A DNA stretch of 64,000 nt. It comes from Thiosocius sp963719025. Its GTDB lineage: Bacteria > Pseudomonadota > Gammaproteobacteria > Chromatiales > Chromatiaceae. Positions 54,307-63,381 of the stretch are shown here, in pieces (the stretch's first letter is position 1; each line of letters opens with the position of its first letter). The DNA lies in the NCBI GenBank assembly GCA_963719025.1, contig CAVRBK010000056.1, forward strand, positions 1 to 64,000. The letters run 5' to 3'. The translations under genes and the position numbers were made by a program. The notes under the pieces are model-generated. The model had not been told where the DNA came from. It did not search any database and was given only the letters and a program-made list of their open reading frames with translations.

Positions 54307-55691
54307 GCGATGTTGAGTACCGTCGGGCCAAGGCGGCCCAGGGTGGACTGCTGATCGTCAAGGATGTCGATAATGTCGCCTTCGGCGACCGTGTCCGGAT
54401 CCGCGATCACCAGGGGCGAACACGCAACGGCCAGGTCATTCTGTCGGCCGAGCACGAAACCCTGATCCAGGTGTTTGAAGGCACGGATGATCTGGATCTG
54501 GAGAACACCTGGGTGCGTTTTCTCGACGAACCGCTGACCCTGACGGTCAGCCCGGGACTGCTCGGGCGCGTATTCAACGGCATCGGTGACCCAAGCGACG
54601 ATCGCCCGCCGATTGTCGACGGCGAGGCGCGTGGGATCAGTGGCTCGGCCATCAACCCGGCCGCACGCAACTACCCACGCGAATTCATCCAGACCGGCAT
54701 CTCCACGATCGACGGCCTCAACTCGCTGGTTCGAGGGCAGAAGCTGCCGATCTTCTCGGCGTCAGGACTGCCGCATAACCGGCTTGCGGCGCAGATCGTC
54801 CGCCAGGCACGCCTGCCCGGCGAGGCCAGCAACTTCGCCATCGTGTTCGCCGCGATGGGCGTGTCCTATACCGATGCACGCTTCTTCCGCGAGTCGTTCT
54901 CCGATTCGGGGGTACTCGGCAACGTGGTGATGTTCATCAACCATGCCGATGATCCGCCGGTCGAACGACTGGCGCTGCCACGCGTGGCGCTTACCGCAGC
55001 CGAATACCTCGCCTTCGACCTCGACCGCCACGTGCTCGTGGTCATGACCGACATGACCCACTACGCCGAGGCACTGCGCGAGGTCGCGACCGCCAAGGGC
55101 GACGTACCGGCACGCAAAGGCTATCCCGGCTACCTGTATTCAGACCTGGCGGAGATCTACGAACGTTCGGGGCGGATCCAGAATCGCCATGGCTCGGTCA
55201 CGATGGTCCCGGTCGTCTCCATGCCATCGGACGACATCACCCACCCGATCCCCGATCTCACCGGTTACATCACCGAGGGGCAGATCGTGCTGTCGCGCGA
55301 ACTCAACAACCAGGGCATCTACCCGCCGGTGGACATCGCGCCCTCCCTGTCGCGCCTGATGAAAGACGGGATCGGCAAGGACGACACGCGTGACGACCAC
55401 CCGCGCGTTGCCAACCAGCTGTATGCGCTGTACGCCAAGGCGCAGGAGGCGCGCAACCTCGCATCGATCATCGGCGCGGAAGAACTGTCCGCCCGCGACC
55501 AGCGCTACCTGGAATTTGCCGGCGACTTCGATGCCCACTTTGTCGGCCAGGGTGAAGACGAGAACCGCAGCGTCATCGAAACCCTGAACCTCGCCTGGGA
55601 GCTGCTGTCACGCTTCCCTCGAGAGGCCCTCACCCGGGTCAGCGAGACCGACCTGGCGCACTATCATCGTTCCGGTGAAGCGGCAGCATGA
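54303..55691 (+). CDS. ntpB: V-type ATPase regulatory subunit B
   Basis: A 462-residue non-catalytic partner of subunit A. It reads VEYRRAKAAQGGLLIVKDVD at the start, then FIQTGISTIDGLNSLVRGQK, where the P-loop is degenerate (LPIFSASGLPHNRLAAQI), followed by MTDMTHYAEALREVATAKGD. Loss of the P-loop lysine is normal for V-type B. It overlaps subunits A and D by 4 bp each. Confidence 0.97.
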   Translation: MSDVEYRRAKAAQGGLLIVKDVDNVAFGDRVRIRDHQGRTRNGQVILSAEHETLIQVFEGTDDLDLENTWVRFLDEPLTLTVSPGLLGRVFNGIGDPSDDRPPIVDGEARGISGSAINPAARNYPREFIQTGISTIDGLNSLVRGQKLPIFSASGLPHNRLAAQIVRQARLPGEASNFAIVFAAMGVSYTDARFFRESFSDSGVLGNVVMFINHADDPPVERLALPRVALTAAEYLAFDLDRHVLVVMTDMTHYAEALREVATAKGDVPARKGYPGYLYSDLAEIYERSGRIQNRHGSVTMVPVVSMPSDDITHPIPDLTGYITEGQIVLSRELNNQGIYPPVDIAPSLSRLMKDGIGKDDTRDDHPRVANQLYALYAKAQEARNLASIIGAEELSARDQRYLEFAGDFDAHFVGQGEDENRSVIETLNLAWELLSRFPREALTRVSETDLAHYHRSGEAAA

Positions 55692-56320
55692 GCCGTCTGC
55701 GCATAACGCCGACCAAGAGCGCCCTGCTCAACCTGCGTAAGCAGGTCAAGTTTCTTGAGGTCGGTCACGCCCTGCTCGAGCGCAAACGTGACCTGCTGAC
55801 ACGACTGGTCTATCAGCACATCAAGGAATACCAGGAGAAGAAACACGCCGCGCGCGACGCGCTCGGCCAGGCCTATCGCTGGCTGAGTATCGCGCAACTG
55901 CGCATGGGTGACCGGGGCATTGCCCAGGCAACACTCGGCGCGGCGCCCTCGACCCGTATGAAGGTCTTGCCGCGGCGCTCACTGGGTGTGCAATATCCAT
56001 CAGTCGAGGCCGCCATTGTTGCCCCCCAGCCGGTTGGCCTGCTTGGCACCGACCCGAGTTTTGACGAGGCGCATAGTGCGTTTGCCGAGGCATCCGTGCG
56101 CCTGGCAGAACTGGCCGCGGTCGAAATGGCGCTGTACCGGCTTATCAGCGAACAGCGCAAGGCACAGAAGCGGGTGAACGCACTGAAGTACAACATCATC
56201 CCGTCGTACCGAACCGGGATCAAAAAGATCTCAGAGGCCCTCGAAGAGGAAGAACGCGGAACCCTGTTCCAGATCAAACGGCTGCGCGATGCCAGCCAGC
56301 GAAAAAAGAAGCGGGCCTGA
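55688..56320 (+). CDS. ntpD: V-type ATPase central-stalk subunit D
   Basis: A 210-residue antiparallel coiled-coil shaft subunit. The N-terminal helix starts MSRLRITPTKSALLNLRKQ and the C-terminal helix includes RVNALKYNIIPSYRTGIKKI, both V/A-type D hallmarks, with the short globular part between. The gene ends the operon at 56320. It is followed by a shared terminator with fliJ, whose product is a structural relative of the shaft. Confidence 0.95.
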   Translation: MSRLRITPTKSALLNLRKQVKFLEVGHALLERKRDLLTRLVYQHIKEYQEKKHAARDALGQAYRWLSIAQLRMGDRGIAQATLGAAPSTRMKVLPRRSLGVQYPSVEAAIVAPQPVGLLGTDPSFDEAHSAFAEASVRLAELAAVEMALYRLISEQRKAQKRVNALKYNIIPSYRTGIKKISEALEEEERGTLFQIKRLRDASQRKKKRA

Positions 56321-56336
56321 CCGGCATATTCAGGCC
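56314..56336. terminator. Shared hairpin between convergent ntpD and fliJ
   Basis: A 7-bp stem GGCCTGA / TCAGGCC with a 9-nt loop overlaps the ntpD stop codon and ends just before the fliJ stop. On the minus strand it is followed within a few bases by TTCTTTTTTC, so it should terminate the fli operon; rightward there is no T-run. Confidence 0.6.
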
Positions 56337-56337
56337 G

Positions 56338-56769
56338 TCAGCGTTTGCGCTGCGGCCGATCGTCCGCGTCGGCCTGTTCTTTCTTTTCCTGATCCTTGCG
56401 CTCGGCCGAACGCATTCTGTCGATGGCATTCTCCATCGCCTTGGTCTTGGTATAACGACCACGCCAATCCTGCTTGCTGCTGTCGAAGTCCTGTTGCGAG
56501 CTCGCAACGATCTCTTTCTGCTGCTCGATCGCGGCCTCGAGTTTCGCGATAAACACCTGGTACTCGACAATCTGATTGCTTGGCAGGCCATTGCGCGCCG
56601 CGCTGGCAAAACGTTGCAGGTACTCCTGGTGATACTGCTGTAATTCGGCCAGGCGCTGCATCGCCGAGTCGCGTTGCTTGATCGACTGGCCGAGCGCAGC
56701 GGCCGCTTTCCGCTCTTTCTGCGACGCGACCTTGTGAATCGGTTTGAAACGGTCTGAGGGCGGGGCCAT
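56338..56769 (-). CDS. fliJ: Flagellar export protein FliJ
   Basis: A 143-residue all-helical, charged coiled-coil protein (KVASQKERKAAAALGQSIK, then LQQYHQEYLQRFASAARNG), as expected of FliJ, the central shaft-like activator of the FliI ATPase ring. Last gene of fliEFGHIJ, 6 bp after fliI. The next gene on the left is the convergent V-ATPase subunit D, not fliK. Confidence 0.9.
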   Translation of the reverse strand: MAPPSDRFKPIHKVASQKERKAAAALGQSIKQRDSAMQRLAELQQYHQEYLQRFASAARNGLPSNQIVEYQVFIAKLEAAIEQQKEIVASSQQDFDSSKQDWRGRYTKTKAMENAIDRMRSAERKDQEKKEQADADDRPQRKR

Positions 56770-56775
56770 CGCTGA

Positions 56776-58149
56776 TTACCCCATTCCTTCCGCAACCGGC
56801 AGGGTTTCCTGCGGGAACAGCGTGGTCAGATCGTCGAGACTGTCGTTCAGGTCGAAGCGCACATGCATGTCCTGGTGCAGGAACTCACGCAAAGACGGCA
56901 TCGCACCGATCGCCAGATCGATCTGATCGTTCGATCCAAGCTCGTAGGCACCGACCGAGATCAGATCGCGGTTCTGCTCGTAGAGACTGTAGAGCTTCTT
57001 GAATTCACGGGCCGCACGCTGATGATCCGGATCGGTAATGTCGTTCATCGCGCGGCTGACCGATGCCTCGATATCGATCGCCGGATACTGCCCGGATTCG
57101 GCCAGGCGCCGCGACAGCACGATATGACCATCGAGAATTGCCCTGGCGGCATCCGCGATGGGGTCATTCTGATCATCGCCCTCGACCAGCACAGTATAGA
57201 ACGCCGTAATCGAGCCACCGCCACGATCACCGTTACCGGCCCGTTCGACAAGCTGCGGGAGCTTGGCAAACACCGACGGCGGATAGCCCTTGGTGGCCGG
57301 CGGTTCGTTGATCGCCAGACCGATCTCGCGCTGCGCCTGGGCAAACCGCGTCAGTGAATCCATCAGCAGCAGGACATGCTTGCCCTGGTCGCGGAAATAC
57401 TCGGCGATCGAGGTCGCCAGCATCGCCCCATGCATCCGCCTCAGCGGCGGTTGGTCCGCGGGAACAGCCACCACGACGGCACGCGACAGGCCGTCCTCTC
57501 CGAGAATGTTATCGACAAACTCCTTGACCTCCCGGCCACGCTCGCCGATCAGGCCGACCACGACGACATCCGCATTGGTGTAGCGCGTCATCATGCCGAG
57601 CAATACCGACTTGCCGACACCCGAGCCGGCGAACAGTCCGAGACGCTGGCCGCGCCCGACGCTCAGCAAGGCGTTGATCGCACGGATACCGACATCCAGT
57701 GGCTGGCGGATCGGTGCCCGCGCCAGTGGATTGATGTACCCGCCATTCAAAGGCCAGCGTTTCACGGTGTGCAGGATGCCCTTGCCATCGAGTGGACGAC
57801 CACTGCCATCGATGATCCGTCCGAGCAGTTCATCACCGACCGATGCCTCACTGACGCGTCCGCTAGGGACTACCCGGGCATCGGGTTCGAGTCCACGGAT
57901 ATCACCGGTCGGCATCAGGTACAGGCTTTCGCCGGCAAAGCCGACCACCTCGGCCTCAACCGACCGGCCGGCTGCGTTGACCACGTCGCAGCGACCACCG
58001 ATTGCCGCGCGGCAACCGACCGCTTCGAGCGTCAGCCCCACCATGCGCGTGAGCTTTCCTTCGACCACCAGCCCGCGCGATCCACCGATCCGTTCGTTCA
58101 TGCGACGGATTCGCGAGGCCCATATCGGGTTACGTTCAAGCTCAGGCAT
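56776..58149 (-). CDS. fliI: Flagellar type III export ATPase FliI
   Basis: A 457-residue hexameric ATPase that energises flagellar protein export. The start MPELERNPIWASRIRRMN at 58149 overlaps fliH by 8 bp; an in-frame longer reading to 58206 lies inside fliH and is not conserved. Walker A is LFAGSGVGKSVLLGMM, the catalytic Glu motif is GLIGERGREVKEFVD, and Walker B is VLLLMDSLTRFAQAQREI. Homologous to the F1 beta and V-type A subunits. Confidence 0.97.
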   Translation of the reverse strand: MPELERNPIWASRIRRMNERIGGSRGLVVEGKLTRMVGLTLEAVGCRAAIGGRCDVVNAAGRSVEAEVVGFAGESLYLMPTGDIRGLEPDARVVPSGRVSEASVGDELLGRIIDGSGRPLDGKGILHTVKRWPLNGGYINPLARAPIRQPLDVGIRAINALLSVGRGQRLGLFAGSGVGKSVLLGMMTRYTNADVVVVGLIGERGREVKEFVDNILGEDGLSRAVVVAVPADQPPLRRMHGAMLATSIAEYFRDQGKHVLLLMDSLTRFAQAQREIGLAINEPPATKGYPPSVFAKLPQLVERAGNGDRGGGSITAFYTVLVEGDDQNDPIADAARAILDGHIVLSRRLAESGQYPAIDIEASVSRAMNDITDPDHQRAAREFKKLYSLYEQNRDLISVGAYELGSNDQIDLAIGAMPSLREFLHQDMHVRFDLNDSLDDLTTLFPQETLPVAEGMG

Positions 58150-58837
58150 CGGGACTCTCCGATTCCTCACTGTCACGCTGCCGCTCACCAGCCAGCAGGG
58201 GCGCAATCAGGCTGTTGAGGCGCGAGTCGAGGGTCGCATCGATCTGCGAGGTGTCGGTATGTATGCGGCAACCGCCGCGTTGAATGACCGGATCTTCGAA
58301 GATCTGCCACTTCTGGTCATGTTCGCCAAGCGTGTAGGCCTCGCGCACCAACTCGGCATCCTCCGGATGCAGCATCACGCGGATGTTGCGCGCGCCGACC
58401 GGCAGGATGCCGAGCGCCTCGCGAACCACCCCGACGATCTGGCCCGGGTCCAGCTTCACCTCGCGTCGGATCAATTGACGAACCATGTTGATCACCAGCG
58501 TAACGATCTCGCTCTCGACCTGCTGATCGAGTTGTTCGAAGGGCTTGTCGAGTGATGCGAGAATCGTATCCAGCTGCCCGGTACGCTCGCGAATCGCGGC
58601 ACGCCCCTCTTCGAGTCCTTCGCGATGGCCGTATGTCTGGCCCTCTTTGCGACCCTGTTCGAAACCCTCGGCATGGGCTGCCTTCTGAATGTCGTTCAGC
58701 TGGCCCGCCGTCATCAACTCGGAGGGGGCATCGCCAGGGCGCTCGTCGATGTTGCGCACATGCGGTGGCTGCCACGCGCGCACCTCGGACGGGCCGGGTC
58801 GGATCACATCGGTACCACCCTTTCTGTTCCTGTTCAT
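58142..58837 (-). CDS. fliH: Flagellar assembly protein FliH
   Basis: A 231-residue FliI regulator homologous to peripheral-stalk proteins. It has a GxxxG-like stretch (AEGFEQGRKEGQTYGHREGL) in the middle helix and the C-terminal globular part with VREALGILPVGARNIRVML and CRIHTDTSQIDATLD. It lies between fliG and fliI in the standard order. Confidence 0.94.
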   Translation of the reverse strand: MNRNRKGGTDVIRPGPSEVRAWQPPHVRNIDERPGDAPSELMTAGQLNDIQKAAHAEGFEQGRKEGQTYGHREGLEEGRAAIRERTGQLDTILASLDKPFEQLDQQVESEIVTLVINMVRQLIRREVKLDPGQIVGVVREALGILPVGARNIRVMLHPEDAELVREAYTLGEHDQKWQIFEDPVIQRGGCRIHTDTSQIDATLDSRLNSLIAPLLAGERQRDSEESESPDA

Positions 58838-58848
58838 CGCGCGCAGCC

Positions 58849-59886
58849 CTAGACGAACTCTTCGCCGCCGCCACCGCCGAGGTTGATCTCACCGGCATCG
58901 GAAAGGCGGCGGGCCACCGTAAGGATCTCTTTCTGCGAGGCCTCGACATCGCTGAGCTTGGCCGGGGGCGCCGCCTCGAGGTCGTCCTTGAGCATCTCGG
59001 CCGCCCGTGAAGACATGTTCTTGAAGATCTTGTCGCGTAGTGGATCTGGCGCCCCGCGCAGGGCCAGCAGCAGCTGATCAGACGACACCTCGCGCAGCAG
59101 GGTCTGCATGCCGCGGTCATCGATATCGATCAGGTTATCGAACACAAACATATTGTCCTGAATCTGTTGCGAGAGCTCCTCGTCGGCGTCGTTGATCTGT
59201 TCGATCACCTTGCTCTCGATGGCCCCGTCGACGAAATTGAGGATATCGGCGGCCTTCTTGATGCCGCCTATTGCCGACGACTTGACGTTGGTCCCGCCGG
59301 CAAACTGTTTTTCGAGGATCTCATCGAGCTCCTGCAGCGCCGCGGGCTGAATCCCGTCGAGCGTCGCGACCCGCATCATCACATCGGTACGTGCCTGTTC
59401 CGGAAACTCCGATATCACGCCGGCCGCCTGGTCGGGGTCGAGAAACGACAGGACGATCGCAATGATCTGCGGATGTTCGAGGCGGATCAGTTCCGCGATG
59501 GCTCGCGGGTCCATCCATTTCAGCTGCTCGAGCCCCTTGCTGTTGCGGCCCAGAAGAATCCGGTCGATGATGCTGCCGGCCTTGTCCGAGCCAAGGGCCG
59601 AGGTCAGCATATTGCGGATGTATTCGTCCGATCCCATACCCAGCGAAGTCTGTTCGCCGATCGTACCGACGAACTTCTGCATCACCAGTTCCATCTGGGA
59701 GTTGGTGATATTGCTCAGACTGGCCATGGCCAGGCCGATCTCCTGCACCTCTTTCGGGCCCATGTGCTTGAGGATCTCGGCGGCATGCTGCTCACCGAGC
59801 CCCAGCATCAGCAGGGCGGAACGCTCCAGTCCCGACAGGTTTTTAACCGCTTGAGCGTCTTGCGTATTGCTGGCTTGCGCGTCCAT
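58849..59886 (-). CDS. fliG: Flagellar motor switch protein FliG
   Basis: A 345-residue rotor protein that joins the MS ring and interacts with the stator. The start MDAQASNTQDAQAVKNLSGL at 59886 follows the fliF stop by 1 bp. The N-terminal domain includes ERSALLMLGLGEQHAAEIL, the middle domain has the EHPQ motif in IRLEHPQIIAIVLSFL, and the C-terminal domain holds charged torque residues around SSDQLLLALRGAPDPLRDKI. Confidence 0.97.
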   Translation of the reverse strand: MDAQASNTQDAQAVKNLSGLERSALLMLGLGEQHAAEILKHMGPKEVQEIGLAMASLSNITNSQMELVMQKFVGTIGEQTSLGMGSDEYIRNMLTSALGSDKAGSIIDRILLGRNSKGLEQLKWMDPRAIAELIRLEHPQIIAIVLSFLDPDQAAGVISEFPEQARTDVMMRVATLDGIQPAALQELDEILEKQFAGGTNVKSSAIGGIKKAADILNFVDGAIESKVIEQINDADEELSQQIQDNMFVFDNLIDIDDRGMQTLLREVSSDQLLLALRGAPDPLRDKIFKNMSSRAAEMLKDDLEAAPPAKLSDVEASQKEILTVARRLSDAGEINLGGGGGEEFV

Positions 59887-59887
59887 G

Positions 59888-61579
59888 TCAGGCCGCTCCC
59901 TCATTCACCCAGGTCTTGACCAACTGGGCGACACGTTTGGGATCTTCCTCCACCAGTTGGCGCGCTGCATCCATGATATTTTCGTACTTGCCGCCACCCG
60001 GCAGATGAACCGGCTCACCGTCCGCGCCAAGCAGCAGGCCTGCATCGTCGGCCATCGCACCGCCAGCCCCGAGCGGCCCATCAACCCGTGCGCCCTCAGC
60101 GTCCGACCCGCCGGCCGCACCAGCGAGTTCGGCATGCGTCGAGGTCAGGCGCTTCATGGTCGGCTTGAGCACAAAGAAGATCAGGATCAGCACCAGCAGC
60201 AGACCACCCACCTGCTTGATGATGTCGAGGAACCAGCCCTGCTCCCAGATCGGCGTCTCGGGCAGATCGGCGATCGGCTCCGGGCTGAGGAACGAACTGT
60301 TCATGACCCGCACACTGTCACCACGTCGCACGTCAAATCCAACCGCCTCGCGAACCAGGTCGGTCAGACGCTCGATCTCCTCGGGGGTGCGCTCGCGTAC
60401 CGAGAGATTGCCCTCGCCATCAACCTTCGAAATGTCGTCGACCACCACGGCCACCGACAGGCGGCGCAGTGCGTTTGGCGACATCCGTGTGTGACTGATA
60501 ACCCGGTCAAGTTCGAAGTTGCGGGTCGACTGACGGCTGGAGTTGAGCGATCCGCCCTGCTCTCCCCCGGCACCACCCGCACCACCGGCGACCTCTGGCG
60601 CGGCACCGGCAGCCGGCGGCTGGTTGGTCAGCGCGCCCGGCACACCGCCAGCGCCCAGACCGCGCGAATTCTCCTCGTTGAGCTGCTCGCTGCGCAGTGC
60701 CGGTTGATCCGGGTTGTATCGTTCCTGGGTCTGCTCGGTGACCGTAAAGTCGACCTCGGCGGTCACCTGCGCGCGCACCTTGTCGCGACCCACGATCGGC
60801 GCAAGCAGTCTTTCGATACGCTCGCGGAAATGGGTTTCGATGCGGCGGGTGTGCTCGAACTGGGTGGCGGACAGCTTCATCTCGCGGCTCTCCGGATCGC
60901 CGCTGAGCAAGCGGCCCTTGTGATCCACCACCGTCACCCGCCCCGGGTTGAGCTCCGGCACGCTGGACGCAACCAGGTGCACGATCGCCTCGACCTGGCT
61001 GTCTTCGAGCATCCGACCGCTGTGCATCCGAATCGCGACCGACGCCGTCGGCGGCTGGCGCTTGCGCACGAACACCGACTGCTTGGGAATCGCCAGGTGC
61101 ACCCGCGCACTCTGAATTGCGCCGATGGTCGAGATGGTGCGTGCAAGTTCACCCTGCATCGCCTGCTGGTAACGTGCCTTCTCGACGATCTGGCTGGTAC
61201 CGAAACCCGTGTCCTGCTGCAACAATTCGAATCCCATGCCAACGCTGTTCGGCAGGCCCTGGCTGGCCAGTTGCATACGGATCTCTTTGAGCTTCGCCGA
61301 GGGCACCATAAGCATGCCGCTGGCCTCATCCACCTTGTAGCTGACACCCGCCTGCTGCAAAGCCTCCATCACCTGGCTGGCATCTTTCTCTGCCATGTCA
61401 CCGTAAATCGGTGCGAAACTCGGTGCCTGCGACCACAGTACGACGGCCACGCCGAGCGCAACGCTCGCCGCAATACCGACCATCACCGCGACCTGTCGCA
61501 GCCACGGATTCTCCGTGATCACGGCCATGCCGCCGACATCGGTCGACGGAAGATTGCTGGGATTTGCTGCGTCGGCCAT
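59888..61579 (-). CDS. fliF: Flagellar MS-ring protein FliF
   Basis: A 563-residue inner-membrane ring protein with helices near residues 32-50 (VAVMVGIAASVALGVAVVLW) and 440-465 (IIKQVGGLLLVLILIFFVL). The periplasmic ring domains between them include LIPKQSVFVRKR-like sequence (AIPKQSVFVRKRQPPTASV). The C-terminal tail that binds FliG ends QLVKTWVNEGAA. Second gene of the fliE operon. Confidence 0.97.
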   Translation of the reverse strand: MADAANPSNLPSTDVGGMAVITENPWLRQVAVMVGIAASVALGVAVVLWSQAPSFAPIYGDMAEKDASQVMEALQQAGVSYKVDEASGMLMVPSAKLKEIRMQLASQGLPNSVGMGFELLQQDTGFGTSQIVEKARYQQAMQGELARTISTIGAIQSARVHLAIPKQSVFVRKRQPPTASVAIRMHSGRMLEDSQVEAIVHLVASSVPELNPGRVTVVDHKGRLLSGDPESREMKLSATQFEHTRRIETHFRERIERLLAPIVGRDKVRAQVTAEVDFTVTEQTQERYNPDQPALRSEQLNEENSRGLGAGGVPGALTNQPPAAGAAPEVAGGAGGAGGEQGGSLNSSRQSTRNFELDRVISHTRMSPNALRRLSVAVVVDDISKVDGEGNLSVRERTPEEIERLTDLVREAVGFDVRRGDSVRVMNSSFLSPEPIADLPETPIWEQGWFLDIIKQVGGLLLVLILIFFVLKPTMKRLTSTHAELAGAAGGSDAEGARVDGPLGAGGAMADDAGLLLGADGEPVHLPGGGKYENIMDAARQLVEEDPKRVAQLVKTWVNEGAA

Positions 61580-61625
61580 GTCTTCAATCTGCCTGTTGTT
61601 GGATCAGTGCGTGGAACATGCGTAT

Positions 61626-61940
61626 TCAGATCGGCATATTCTTGATGTCTTTGTAGGCCTCGACGAGTTTGTTTCTTACCTCGACCATGGCCTGAAAAGA
61701 GATGCTGGATTTCTGTACCGCGATCATCACCTCGGCCAGGTCGAGTCCCTGTTCACCCTGCTCGAAGGAGGTCTTCATCACACTCGCCTTCTGCTGTGTC
61801 TCGTTCACCGCCTCGATCGATTTTTTCAGCAGATCGTTGAAATTCGATGCCGGTGCCTCCTCGACGGCGGCCCCACCCATTGCCTGGGCGCGGGCAACCC
61901 GCATCTGTGCAAGAACCTGATTGATTTCCGGAGTACTCAT
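61626..61940 (-). CDS. fliE: Flagellar hook-basal body protein FliE
   Basis: A 104-residue MS-ring/rod junction protein. The C-terminal motif LDLAEVMIAVQKSSISFQAM is diagnostic. First gene of the fliEFGHIJ operon, with a sigma-54 promoter about 60-75 bp upstream and a 46-bp gap to fliF. Confidence 0.96.
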   Translation of the reverse strand: MSTPEINQVLAQMRVARAQAMGGAAVEEAPASNFNDLLKKSIEAVNETQQKASVMKTSFEQGEQGLDLAEVMIAVQKSSISFQAMVEVRNKLVEAYKDIKNMPI

Positions 61941-62000
61941 ATCGCTGACCTGTCGAAGTGTTCGGTTTTCTGACGCCTGGTGTCCCGCACCAGAACTGAT

Positions 62001-62016
62001 AGCAGTTTTCGCGCCA
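62001..62016 (-). promoter_or_regulatory. Sigma-54 (-24/-12) promoter of the fliE operon
   Basis: On the minus strand the sequence is TGGCGCGAAAACTGCT, which matches the RpoN consensus TGGCACG-N4-TTGCW at 14 of the defined and free positions, with the invariant GG and GC at the right spacing. It sits between the flrC stop and fliE and places the start site about 50 bp before the fliE ATG. FlrC/FleR is the expected activator. Confidence 0.8.
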
Positions 62017-62018
62017 AA

Positions 62019-63381
62019 TCAGGTGCCGGGAATAGAGATGCCTGCCTCGCGCAGCTTCTGCAGCTTGTGCCGCAGGGTCCGCGGGCTGATACCGAGAATC
62101 TCGGCGGCCTGCTTGCGGCTGCCCTTGCCGTTGCGTAAGGCATCGAGAATCATTTGCTCCTCGACGTTGCGCAGGTCCTTGGTCAGGCGCCCGCGCGCCA
62201 CCGTCTCGTCGGATCCCGGCGTATCGGCGTAGTGGTGCGCAACGGGGGCATCGCCGTCGAGCATTTCGAAATGGACGTCCGCCGCGCGGATACGCTCGCC
62301 GTCACACAGGATCAGCGCGCGCTGCATGAGGTTGTCGAGCTCGCGCACATTGCCCGGCCAGCTGTGGGCCAGCAGACGCGCCTCGGCCTCGGGCTCGAAG
62401 GGCGGCAAGACCTGACCGGACCGTACATGCCGCTCCAACAGATAACGTGCCAGCGGCAGGATGTCGCGCGTGCGGTCGCGCAGCGGCGGCAGGGTCAGCG
62501 GGAAACACGTTGAGCCGGTAGAACAGGTCTTCGCGGAAGCGTCCGGCAGCCACCTCTTCGCGCAAGTGACGGTTGGAGGTGGCCAGCACCCGAACATCCA
62601 GCTGGATCAGGTCCCTGCCACCGAGGCGCTCGACCTCGCGCTCCTGCAACACGCGCAGCAGCTTGGCCTGCAGAGGCAGGCTCATCTCGGAGATCTCGTC
62701 GAGCAGCAGGGTGCCGCCTTGCGCCTGTTCGAACTTGCCGGCACTGGCCCGCACCGCGCCGGTAAAGGCGCCCTTTTCGTAACCAAACAGCACGGCCTCG
62801 AGCATGTTGTCGGGGATGGCGGCGCAGTTCAGGGCGATAAAGGGTCCGTCGATCCGGGTCGAGCGATTGTGGATATAACGCGCCAGCACCTCTTTGCCGG
62901 TGCCGGATTCACCGCCGATCATCACGGTCGCATCACTCGCGGCAACCCGATTGGCCAGCTCGACCAGCTCGCGGCTACGCAGGTCCTCCGCCAGCATCTG
63001 GCCGGTTTCCTGGAAGCGCTGCGGCAGGTAACGCTCGACCTTGTGCAGCAGGTCGTCGACCTCGAAGGGTTTTGCCAGGTAGTCGACCGCCCCCAGCTTG
63101 ATCGCCTCCACCGCCTGCTCCACCGTGCCATACGCCGTCATGACCAGTACCGGCAGCTCGTGAAAGCGTGTGCGCAGATTGCGCAGCAGGGCCCGCCCGT
63201 CCATCGGTCGCATCTGTACGTCGGTCAATACCATGTCAACGGCATTGGCATCGAGCCGGGCCAGGGCCTGTTCACCATCCGTGGCGTTGACCACGTCGTA
63301 GCCGGACAGCACCAGGGTGTCGGTGAGCGCCTGCGCCAATGCGCTGTCGTCTTCCACTACCAGAATGCGCGAAGGATTCAT
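62019..63381 (-). CDS. flrC: Sigma-54-dependent flagellar response regulator FlrC/FleR-type (one frame break)
   Basis: NtrC-family activator of middle/late flagellar genes. The receiver (MNPSRILVVEDDSALAQAL, phospho-Asp in DMVLTDVQMRPMDG) is followed by an AAA+ domain with MIGGESGTGKEVLAR and the sigma-54 loop GYEKGAFTGA, and a Fis-type HTH at the end (KQAAEILGISPRTLRHKL). The frame breaks near 62500; removing one base joins RLNVFP to LTLPPLRDR and gives about 453 residues. It overlaps the kinase gene by 4 bp and is directly upstream of fliE. Confidence 0.94.

Noticed and set aside
47788..56320. Assignment as an N-ATPase (Na+-translocating F-type variant)
   Set aside because: The catalytic subunit has the V/A-type bulge domain, and subunits I, C, D and F are V/A-type; N-ATPases have F-type subunits.
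59867..61645. A 592-codon plus-strand open frame across fliF
   Set aside because: Antisense to a complete, conserved fliF with no family motif; low-complexity His/Arg-rich translation typical of shadow frames.
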